Assembly: GCF_020382885.2 (NCBI RefSeq)
Contig: NC_058508.1
Coordinates: 5,820,055-5,884,054, forward strand
Source of the DNA: Scatophagus argus
Taxonomy: Eukaryota > Chordata > Actinopteri > Scatophagidae
Reading direction: 5' to 3'
Length of the DNA: 64,000 nucleotides
A program made the translations under genes and the position numbers. Below, in pieces: positions 1 to 10,200 of this stretch. How positions within the stretch are numbered: the first letter of the stretch is position 1; each line of letters begins with the position of its first letter. The notes under the pieces were generated by a model that was not told the origin of the DNA, made no database searches, and saw nothing but the letters and a program-made list of their open reading frames with translations.

Positions 1-739
1 AGAATCTGTGATACAGCTGCAACTCAGCGCCCAGCGGACAATGTCCAGTGAAATGAAGTGTGGGGACAAACCTGGATTGAACAAGACTGATGGACAGACA
101 GCCCATAATAAGGTGTCTGAGGACATGCTGACACTTAAGACACATGATCTGAGAAGATCAGCTCAACTTTTCATGAGTACCACAGTTAAATGTAACTTTT
201 TAACAACAATTTGATAACTCTGAAATATTATTCTTCACAGAATTGTTAAATGAAATGACAAATACAATTTGTCAATGTTTACAAGATAGACCTATATCAC
301 TGTGGACAGGGAGAAGGAATGAATGGGATTTTTAGACAAGGTGAGGGTGTGTGCGCGTGTGAGGGTTTGAATGAGTTTGGTTGGTGGGATTGAAAGCGTG
401 CCTTTGTGCATCTCCCTCTCTGATGCATGGTCAGTGTGTCTATTTGGTGCTGTTTTTATCATAGTGTAATTATCACTGATACCTGTAAGAAATGTAAACT
501 GCAAATTGAATTTGAGCTTTTTTTTTTTCCAATGAGAGCTGTACACTTTTTCATTGTACTTGAATTCTTGAATGAATTCATTTCTGTATAGAGCTGAACC
601 TACTTTTAATTAAAATCCTTCCCTTCACAGTGGCCTAATTTGTTGTAAATTTTAAATGCTTAACACCATGTTTTCTCTGGACTACCCCACAAATCCAAAT
701 ATTAAGATAGTCTCTAAGAAAAGTGAGGCACAACACCAC
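1..739. other. non-coding flank, no gene recognised
   Basis: This stretch lies beyond the 3' end of trir. Its short open frames have no recognisable domain and low-complexity composition. A T-rich run sits near 518-530. I see no exon with flanking splice sites, no RNA gene and no repeat that I can name. The neighbouring gene to the left must lie outside the window. Confidence 0.6.
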
Positions 740-759
740 ACATTAATGGGCAGTGTAGA

Positions 760-765
760 TTTAAT
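760..765 (-). terminator. trir poly(A) signal candidate (ATTAAA)
   Basis: On the minus strand ATTAAA lies about 340 bases past the trir stop codon. It is the common one-base variant of AATAAA, and no AATAAA occurs between it and the stop. Cleavage near 740 would give a 3' UTR of about 360 nt. Position and motif support this; no transcript evidence is available. Confidence 0.4.
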
Positions 766-1102
766 TGACACCTTGATTTGGCTATTAAATCAAACTCAAA
801 TATGAATAAACCCTAACTTAACCCAGACATGAGAAATGTGAAAATACTTAACAACAATAATGATCAGTGATGTATGTTTCAGAAACATCTTTTGACACCA
901 GATCAAATTACCAGAGTCCAACAAATAACAAGCAAGACACAAACAATACAAAAAGGGAGAAAGGTCTGCCAATCTAAGCACTTTGTCAAAGACTGAAGGG
1001 TAATCTGAACTGGCAGTATGAGAAGGTGCCAGTCCCTCTCGGAGCTTCTCCCAGACGGTTTCCCACTCAAAACACTGTCGCTTCGTATTCGCCTCAAGGA
1101 AG

Positions 1103-2034
1103 CTACTTGACCAGAGGCCTGGTTTTATCGTCGTCGCCACACTGGTGGGCTTTGTACTTTTTGACCTCGGCCATGTACTTTGACCAGGCATCGCTCTTGC
1201 CTGGCTCAGCCTGCAGGAGAGGAGGCAGAAGGTGATTACCGCTGGAGTCAAAATACACACAATTCAAACTGACTCCCCACCACCAAACCCCACTTACTTC
1301 GGTGTCGTTTTTCTGCTTCTTTGCAACCACGCCGGTCTTTAGGAACACACCGCCTCTGCGCTTCCCCACCTGGGTTAGGGGATAGAAGACTGAAACCGTT
1401 ATAGGAGCCCTTGCAGATGGACTGCCAATGAAGGAGACTACACCAGAGCAGAAGGTCTACATTTAGTCTCTTGCCGCACCACCAGAGAAACCATCATCAG
1501 TGAGGAGCATCCCTAGTCTCGGCTGGTCTACAAATATTACCTATTGCCACAAGGTGTTCTTAAAATAATGCTAGGATAACAAAAGAAGTGCTATGTGTGT
1601 GTGAAATGCTACTGGCATTCAATACTGAAATGTTGGCCATTAGTTCAAGATGTAATAAAGCGCCAGCTACAGTACGACTGTCAATGAGTGCACGGTGCTA
1701 CAGTTTGGATGTGTTTTGAGCTACCGTCTCATCTTACAACTGCCAAACCCCTTACAAAGCTCGTCACGGGAGGGGGCTTCTTTTCCACTGATGTCTGTCC
1801 TTGCTCGGTGGCTCTCGCCTCTCCACCTGTTTGCTGCATCTCCCTTTTCCTCCTCTCATCCTCCATCTTCTTCTTGAACATCTCCATAAAGCTGCCGTCG
1901 TTAGCGAACATGTTTCCGCCCGGTACAGGGGCTTTGCTTGCTGTCGGTGCGGGGCTGGAAGGTGACGCCGGGCTGGAGTCGTCGCTGCTACCGCCGCTTG
2001 TCTGAGGTTTGCCGGGTGCCCGCTTTGAATCCAT
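1103..2034 (-). CDS. trir: TRIR (C19orf43) RNase, three coding exons, complete
   Basis: Spliced CDS on the minus strand: exon 1 2034-1756 (93 codons, donor GTAAGG), exon 2 1369-1298 (24 codons, acceptor CCCAG, donor GTAAGT), exon 3 1210-1103 (35 codons plus TAG, acceptor CTGCAG). All junctions are phase 0 and give 152 residues; I recall about 176 for human TRIR. Seen: a low-complexity Ser/Pro N-terminus (1-40), the conserved block NMFANDGSFMEMFKKKMEDE (41-60), then after the first splice VGKRRGG...KTGVVAKKQK, and the hallmark C-terminus DAWSKYMAEVKKYKAHQCGD followed by DDKTRPLVK. Family knowledge: human TRIR is reported as an exoribonuclease acting in telomerase RNA 3'-end processing. No catalytic residues can be pointed out from sequence alone. 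The shorter N-terminus than in human is ordinary divergence of the disordered region. The start at 2034 is the first ATG in frame with the conserved block. Confidence 0.93.
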
Positions 2035-2534
2035 GCTTCCTGGGTGTTATGCTCAGGAACAGCCAAAGTCCAGTGGCTCAAAGCGCGTTATGTGTGAAAA
2101 GTATGGCTTTGTTGCGAAGTTGGCCTTTTACTGCACCACCAACGCGCCGCAATTCGGAGTAGACCCCACCCGCAAGGCGATATAAAAAGCTCCGGAGTCG
2201 GGCTAAACGAATAGAGTCCAGTTCAAAAAAATCCAAGTCAGACAAAGTAGAAAAGGGCTAAAAATATATTCGCAACGTCAGTTCTCGCATTACCCCTGAC
2301 AAAAACAAAAGCAGACGCTTGTCCGGCTGCTAGTGTGGCTAACACTGCGGGCTAGTACAGGTTCAGTAAGGCCTTCATTAACGAACAACCTCAACCTGTA
2401 CCTCCAATTCATGCGTGGGAAGTATACAAATACAGTAAAAAAGTTAAAGTGCACAGCATACATCGAATACCTGCAGCGCAGACTGAGAGATTAGCAGCTT
2501 TTACTAACGCTTTTTGCTAACTTTCGCCACCCAT

Positions 2535-2615
2535 TACTTGCTGTCGGCCATATTTGATTTTCACTGATGGAGTTATGTCGTGGTTGTTGCGCCCCCTGCT
2601 GTGCCGGAAGTGAAA
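2535..2615 (-). promoter_or_regulatory. trir TATA-less promoter with ETS, YY1-like and CTCF-like motifs
   Basis: About 0.5 kb upstream of the trir start codon lies a cluster typical of housekeeping promoters. It has CCGGAAGTG at 2604-2612 (ETS/GABP core), a YY1-like AAATATGGCCGAC on the minus strand around 2543-2555, and GCCCCCTGCTGT at 2591-2602, which matches 11 of 12 positions of the CTCF core GCCMYCTRSTGG. No TATA box is seen. YY1 motifs of this orientation often sit just inside the transcription start, so the start may be near 2550-2600, with a long or spliced 5' UTR. The site names come from consensus matching by eye. Confidence 0.4.
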
Positions 2616-2810
2616 AGGGATATAAAAAAAGTTAAAAATGTTTTGACTGGCGAATTTACAATATTAGACTACTGTTGGAGCTCTTGTTGAGCTAAAGCGT
2701 GTTGCCCCTCCTAAATACAATACAAACCATCTTAAACATGAATAGAAACACATTTACCGATTTCTAATACTCGCCTTGTACAGATTGGAAATTAGTATTA
2801 ATCTATAGCT

Positions 2811-3182
2811 GTTACTATTTAAGGCGGCACGGTGGTTAGCACTGTCGCCTCATAACAAGAGGGTTCCAGGTTTGAATCCCGGTCTGGGCCCTTCTATGTG
2901 GAGTTTGCATGTTCTCCCTGTGCCTGCGTGGGTTTTCTCCGGGTACTCCGGCTTCCTCCGACAATACCAAATAAAAAAAAACATGCACATTAGGTTAATT
3001 GGCTACTCTAAATTGCCCCTACGTGTGAGAGTGTGTAGTTGTCTGTCTTTGTGTGTTGTGTGATTGACTGGCGACCAGTCCAGGGTGTACCCCGCCTTTC
3101 GCCCGTAGTCAGCTGGGATAGGCTCCAGCTCCAGCCTGACGGATAAGCGGTATAGAAGATGGATGCATGTTACTATTTAAGG
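2811..3182 (+). mobile_element. tRNA-headed SINE-like insertion with perfect 14-bp target-site duplication
   Basis: The body spans about 2825-3168. The head carries pol III promoter-like boxes: A box TGGTTAGCACTG at 2833-2844 and B box GGTTTGAATCCC at 2869-2880. A body of the type common in percomorph fish genomes follows (stretches such as TGGAGTTTGCATGTTCTC and GGATAAGCGGTATAGAAGATG). The flanks GTTACTATTTAAGG at 2811-2824 and 3169-3182 are identical, which is the signature of target-primed insertion. It lies between the trir promoter and the hook2 3' end. An A-rich insertion near 2971-2980 interrupts the body. I do not assign a named family. Confidence 0.85.
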
Positions 3183-3867
3183 TGTTCCCTTGGGAGTCAA
3201 CATAATCTCATATTTTTTCCCCGTATTTTTCCCTAGGTTTGTTGTCAAGTTCAAATTACAAGCTCAAGGTAGAATAAGGTGTAGCAGGCATATATCAGTG
3301 TATTTATTATCACTGTGGCCTTCCAAAACCTGAACTACTGTCAGCTACATTTTATTTAAAACTCTAAGATATGTCTTGCTATGAAATGTTAGACTAAAGA
3401 CCTGTACCACAAATTAGAAAATAAACAAACAAAAACAATTTGCAGTTAAGCACTGTATTTGTCTCCAACACGCCACTTTGAAGGTACGTGCTGTTTTAAA
3501 TAATTTTGTTTTGTGATTGTTGGCTAGTTAAGATTTAGCCTGTTATCAAGTCTTTGAGACATGCTTGTAGAAAATGGCGTGACAGATGAACAATACTTTC
3601 AACATTTCACTCAACTGCTCAGGCTGTTGCACAAAGGATGTGAGAAGTCTGAGTCATTAGTTTGTCCTTTAGATTATGACAGAATTAAAGTGTGCCCACA
3701 AGAAGGACCAAGGTGATAAAACCTGAATCCAACTTCTTTTTCAGATCCGTCTGGCTAAGTTTTCATCCATGGTTTAGTCAGCATGAGCCATTAAGTGGGC
3801 CTTCAGCTCACTTTAAAAGTATTTTCAAAAAAACAATGGACCACCACCTCTTTATCTTAAGATCCCA

Positions 3868-5658
3868 TTTATTTGTAGTGCAAAAGTAGAACAGACAGGA
3901 CTACAAATCTTTAATGTGCCTCAGATCCCTGTGTGAAGTATACTATGCTATATTCTGCTAGACCAGTAACATGACACAAACACTGACAAATTAAAAGTTA
4001 ACCCCTTCAAGCCTTGCAAATGTGTAGTAAAGATATTGACTCAACACCATAAATATCAACTCAAATAATGAAACATCAGTAGAAAAATGTGTGCACACAA
4101 CAGCAAGATTCTGGTCTGAGCAGGCCATAGCACAAACATTCACAGGGATGAAGAGCAAGTCACAACACAGCAGCTCTGATATGGGACAAATTAAAATGTC
4201 TACATCTGCTGAAAAGGAAAATTAACCAGTAGTGAATAAAGGCAGACGTAGAATTAATATATGTGCCATCTATCACAGGCTCAACCTTTATACCCGCCTC
4301 CGACTTCCTGTCAGCAGGCAGAATTCCAGCGTATTGATGAATACATACCGTTCCAGTTCAGTTAAACCATAAATGAGGTCTAGCAGCAGTAAACAGCCAT
4401 TAGCTGAGTCATTATTTTTGAGTCATTATTGTGTTTTTAAATCATCATGGTTTCAATCCCACTGTGTACTGGTTTTCCTGTCTTTGTAATTTAAAACAGG
4501 AGGCCTTCAATTGCCAATATGTACGTCAGTTTGGAGTCTAAAGTGGTGAGTGCAATTAGGTTCAACCCACAACCAACACCCTGTCTTTGGGAAGAAGAAG
4601 AAAAAAATAAGTAATAATCAAATTTTTAGGCAAAAAATGAGAACATTATTTAGAAAAACCATAAGCAGAAGTCACATGATCGTGAGCCATATGAAAATGA
4701 GCCCGCAGCGTGACGTATTCTTTAAGTAAATACTCTGTGCCAAAGACCGAGAGGAAGGGAATGACACTGGGAAAATCTAAAACTTCAGTCTCATCCATAG
4801 AGGGAGTCTTTTTAGTATTCTGCGAGGCACTGGACAAACCCACCCTTCTATGAAAGTGCTGTGGTTCTTATTGTGAAATAAATTCTTAATATGAAAATTA
4901 GATTTAGAGAAGATGATTCAAGTGAATAAAGGGAAAAAGACTGAAGCCATTGGCACAGCCTCAAGGTTTTTACATCTTTTCAAGGTCCTTCAAATTAAAA
5001 AAAAAGAAAAGAAATGAAACTCACCTCAAAACATATGATCAAGAAGACAAAAATAAAAGCTATGAGAAAAGTCAAAACAAATGAGGAAAACCAAGAAGAT
5101 GCACTAACGGCTTGAGTGTGATAATCTGTTTTCAGTCTACAGCCTACGTAGCTTTGGGACTTCTTCAGCACTTTCAACAGTAATACAACAGTAATTGTAA
5201 TACCCCCTTCCCCTAACTGTAATGTTGACAAAAGTAGTTCACATTTCATTCTACTGTATAACCTACAAGATAAAAATAAAAATTCAAACAAAACTTGAAC
5301 AAACAGTACAGAGTCCCAGAGGCTACAGAATAAATAAAAGTCACCTTAAAAGGTGGCACAGCCTCTTTTCAGCCCCTACAATTCCTCCTCCTCCTCCTCC
5401 TCTTAACATATCTGTCAGCTGCAGGGTTAAACACAGCAGTATCACTCTCCTCTGGAACTTCGCAAAGGAAAGGAACATTCTAGTACCATTAAGAGCCAGC
5501 TGGGGGCAGTAGCAGCATGAAGAACACTCTGAGGTGCAGCGGTCCAGAAGGTATAAAGGCAAAAATGTACAAGGAGTTCAGGTTTAGATAAAGTCTAATG
5601 TTGATCACCTCATCTTCTCTATGCTTCCTTTTACGTTTGTTCTCCTGCCTGGACGTTT
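3868..5658 (-). other. hook2 3' UTR (inferred)
   Basis: Downstream of the hook2 stop codon, the first AATAAA on the minus strand is at 3868-3873, implying a 3' UTR of about 1.8 kb. A weaker ATTAAA lies near 3911-3916. The interval has no splice-flanked exon and only short open frames that resemble nothing. Two AP-1-type TGAGTCA words sit 14 bp apart at 4405-4411 and 4419-4425. The true 3' end cannot be fixed without transcript data. Confidence 0.45.
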
Positions 5659-7280
5659 TTATCTCGGATGGTGTCGTGTCAGGCCTCTCCTGGCATTGGT
5701 GGATTGCCTTTGCTGGGCGAGGAAGGACATGGCCTGGTTGGAGTGACTTAGACGCTCGCCAGAGACGTTCTGATGCAACGCCATCCCCTGAAATAGAGAG
5801 AGAGAGAGAGAGAGAAAGGAGGAGTGATGAATCAGGTGAGGGTTTGAAAAATAATGAATGTATAGTGCAAGACATCTTGTGTTAATTATGTTTGTCCAGT
5901 AAAAAAATCCTTGTTTGGCCTTGAGGCTCACTCAGAGTTTTTTTTTTATTGTTGCTGTTTTGGAGTTTTCAACTATGGCAAAACACACAAATTTACTTAG
6001 AAGAAGTTTTTCCTCATGAAAAAGTGCCTTCTACACATTTTATTTATTTCTACAGTCACTCACCATTTTGTACCACGCACTAATGATGAGTTTCTCCTCC
6101 TGGTCATGTCTGGCTCTGCTCTTCTCATAGTCATGCTGCACAACAGGAACACATCAACATAAATTAGTGAGATTTAAAGAGCTACACTGACTTCATTTGT
6201 CTCATTGTGTAGAAGGTCCATACCTCCAGGTGCTGGATTTTTCTCTCCTTCTCCGTTAGTTGGTTCTTCAGTGCCTGAATGTCAGGAGTCACACTCACTG
6301 GCTTGGGATCCAGGGTTTTGACCACCTGCAAACACCACAAAGGGCTTTGTTCTCCACTGATATGTCAATGTACCCCCGTAACAGTGTCCGACTGACCAAT
6401 AGTTTTTTTTAAAAGAACAAAACTTGACAGAGCAGAACTTTTTCTCTTCCACACATGCTCATTCTTTGTCAAAACCTGGTGCCTACATTTCCCACAATGC
6501 CCCCTAAACACCAGCAGTTCTGTCATAGATTCAGGTGTGTTGAGCTGGTAGTAGCTAATGCAGGTTTGAGGCTGATCAAACCCTAGCAGGGATGAGGAAG
6601 TCTGGTAACCTCATTTCTTTCTAACGCCACACCCCCACATTTTTTTCATTATCATACTCTTGAGCTCCAAGTGACACTGACTCAAATGACATCACTTGAG
6701 GCAACATATCAGACTTCACACAGCTTCCTCTGACGCCACCAAAGGCTTTACACACCTTTTTCACACACCCAGCACTCACTCCTTAGCACCTGGAGACACA
6801 CTTTGACATGTGCAATTGGTGGAGTTTTCCTTTAACCAGGAAAAAAAAACCCTCACAGACAGCCATAGATTTTTGTGGACTGACCGTTCTCGCCTTTTCC
6901 ACATAGCGTTTGTATCGCTCCTCCATCTGCTTCATGTCCTCATCCTTCTTCCGCAGGATCTCCTGCAGTTCATCTATCTTCTTGGCCACTAAGAGAGAGA
7001 AAGAGAAAAGATGGGGAAATAAAGCAGCAAGTGTAAAGAACAGAAGAGAGACGCAGCAAGACACGACTTACTGTTGCTGTCCACTTTGGGCTCCAGGTCA
7101 TCTATGACCTCTCTTTTCTTCTGGAGATCAGAGTGAGCTTCATGGAGCTTCTCCCTGCAATAACCACACATTACAAGTGTGAGAATTCATTTGTGTTTGA
7201 AACCCACATGGATACATAAAATGAAATGAGCAGTAAGGTACTTACAAATGCTCTTCAAGCTTTTTCTTCAGTAAGGAAGA
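5659..7280 (-). other. hook2: hook2 exons 18-23: C-terminal coiled coil and cargo region
   Basis: These exons encode residues 537-710. Conserved blocks in order: LLKKKLEEHLEKLHEAHSDL, VIDDLEPKVDSN, KKDEDMKQMEERYKRYVEKA, VVKTLDPK, EEKLIISAWYKM, and the terminal AMSFLAQQRQSTNARRG, close to the human HOOK2 tail. Family knowledge: the C-terminus of Hook proteins binds cargo adaptors such as the FTS/FHIP complex and, in HOOK2, centrosomal partners. The last intron's polypyrimidine tract is a (CT)n microsatellite (5795-5815, GA on plus) ending in ATTTCAG, so acceptor strength may vary with repeat length. The stop TAA is at 5661-5659. Confidence 0.9.
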
Positions 7281-10200
7281 CTACAATGTAGAAAAAAACA
7301 ACATTATACTCAACACTAACATACAGGATTTTCTAAATGGCTCACAAAAGCACATGGGCGCACAGTAAAAGCTGAGAAAGTCAAGCTGTCAAAGAGTTAA
7401 ATCATGGGCCAGTTGGACAGAGGGTGGGCCGTACTTACAATGGCCTGATTTTGGCAGATGATCGATGGGGGCAGGCAGAGAAAGACAGACAGACAGAGAG
7501 GGCAGGCGTTAACACTGAGTCACCACAGCAAACATGGGTTAAATTCCCACACAACATGTATCAAAGTAAAGGAACAAACACTACAGTCCTTCACAGCCAT
7601 GTTTTCAGTATACTCTGTGTGCCATGCAAACACTTTAACACACTGCAGAGCTCCCTGAAACATAACTGTCTCACTTATAAAAACTTATTTTGACATCACT
7701 GCTCCTTAAGGAACAACTTGAATATTGTATTTTTGCCATGCACAGTTACACAGCAGTAAATAGATGTACCAGCTAGGGGTCTATAACACAAACACAACAA
7801 TAATAATCTTCTAATCAAGATTGAAAAAAAAAAAAAGTCAGCAGTTTTTTTGATTTCTCCTACTTGATCAGTATAATTCACACAACATTCTTTCATCTTC
7901 AGCTGTAGAAAAATGGTTCGTGATGAGGGGAGTTAAAACAAAAGTGGGCAGAGGAGAGGAAAGAAAGCGTCTCCACTCACATCCTCGGTCTTGCTGTCCT
8001 GCTCCTGGAGTGCTTTCTGGAGCTCCTCCACCTGAGAACGCAGCTCTGTGATCTGCTGCTGGTTCAATCTTGGGAAAGGACAGGGATGTGAAGAAAGGTT
8101 GGGAACAGAAAGAAAGAAGGATACAAGAGATAAAATGAGAAGATTTATGGAACGCAGTGGGAGAGAGTAACAAAGAAAAGGCAGGCAGAAGATAGAGACG
8201 AAACAAGGTTATTTAGTTGATACTGTAGGAGGAAGATGTTTGCAAAGTATCATGTGGATCTCTGTACATCTGCTGCAGGGAGTGTGCCGCCTGGACATTC
8301 ACTGCTTTGCTCTACTGAGCATGCTCACTCCACTCCTCTCCTCCTGTTACTGTTGCTGAGGATGCTTCCCACACCCTGAGCCTGGTGTTGCATGGACACA
8401 CACACACACAGTCCACCCACATGTCCACATGCCCATAGGCATGTAAACACACACATACACACACAGTCAAGGGACAATCTGGCTTTCTGCTGTCTGTCTT
8501 CCAGTCCAGCCCACACAGCTCAGTTGAGCACACAGTCCAGAGGGTGAGTTGACATTTAGGCAGATATCACTCCTACCATCAGCCAAACAACCAGCCTAAT
8601 GTCCAGGAACACACAATATGGTGGCCTAGAAGGAGAATGATTACTTAAAACTTCACACACCGTCCAACTTCTTGTTCAGTAGTGTCAAATACACACACAC
8701 AACACCCTACCTGTTCTGAGTTTCCAGGGCATTCTTACTGCGCTGAGCGTCCTCCAGCTCAGCCTGCACCTCCACCAGTTTCTGCCTGCAGGCCTCCTCT
8801 TGGACACACAACATCTTGTTTTCACTCTGTAGTCGCACCATGGTCTCTCTGTCGACAGCAACAGTGAGAAAAGAGGAGGGAAAAGAAGGAGAAGGAAATG
8901 GGGGAAAAAGAAGAAAAGTGGAGGACAGATGAAACAGGTCAGAGGGCTGAAGAGTCATGAAAGGTCTGCTGAGTTGGCCGAGCCTCCTATCTGACAACGC
9001 TGTGGCCAAATGTGCAGCACTGGCATGTGTTGCTATTCCAGGCCCTGACTGCGCCTCATACTACACAAGATGAATATAGGGCACAAGTGGACTACTGATA
9101 GTGACATGTTTGTTACAGGTTTAGCAGAACAAAATCTCATCTGTTACGCTTAAATTTGGTTGCTCCCTACACGTTAATCCCTACTTCCCGGCTTATACAC
9201 ACAGATACAAAACAACAGACATACTTGAGCTCAGTAGGCATGATCTCTGCAGCAAGGTTTCCCACTGTGACACCACTGTCACACAAGCCTCCTGCAGAGA
9301 CAGAGAAGGAGAGATTATCTCTACAGGTTCTATGAAATAGCCCAATTTACTTATTTTTGTGTTAATCTGAGAAAAAAATATTTCACATTCACATCTTTAT
9401 GTGTATATGGATCTGTGTGAGCCTAATTAATGGTCAGCCACCAACACAAAACTGTGTATCTTGCAGAATCTGGCATTTGTGTATTTTACCATCTTTTGGT
9501 TTAGTTATTTGCACGCTAAACTCAGAGCAAATGAGCAAACTCACCAGCTCCACTGAGACACCTCTGTTGGACTTGCGCACACCTGAGCTCATCGTTTGTC
9601 TCCCGAAGCGTGTCTCTTTCCGAGATCAGGCGCTACAGAAAAAGCACAACGTAACACGGGCTTTGACTTCGATTCAGGCTGCTTTAGCATGTGTATGGTA
9701 AGAATTATTAGGCTAACAACTGCATTCCTGAGATCAACCCATTATGAGTGTGTATAAGTGTGTAAACAAATATTCCAAATAAAACAAAGGAAGCTCAGCA
9801 ACTCAAATGACTAATAGTAAAAGATAAAATGCCAAAAAACTATTTTTTTTAAAGTAATACTTCATTATGTTTTGTTCCTGGAAATGGACTTGACCCTCAA
9901 TTCAGACCTGTTGAGTTTTTTTTTTTTGTTTGTTTTTTTTTAATCTAGACTCACACATCACCTACAATTAGCCCAAAGTAAATGTACACATCATGTCAGT
10001 ACAGTACGTATTTCTTAATCACTCCCACAAGTAACCGAGGACATTAATCACTCCTGTCAGTTTGCAGAAGGTGCTAGAATTGACACAGGACGTGGGAGTC
10101 TACTGAAGAATAGTACGATATTTGCTTGGCAACAATTCCTCCTGCAGGGAGGTAATAATCGCAACAAATGCTGAAGCACACGGGACTGCTACCACTGAAA

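Noticed and set aside
796..1260. 154-codon minus-strand frame over trir exon 3
   Set aside because: Different reading frame from the conserved TRIR tail; it runs through intron 2 and the 3' UTR.
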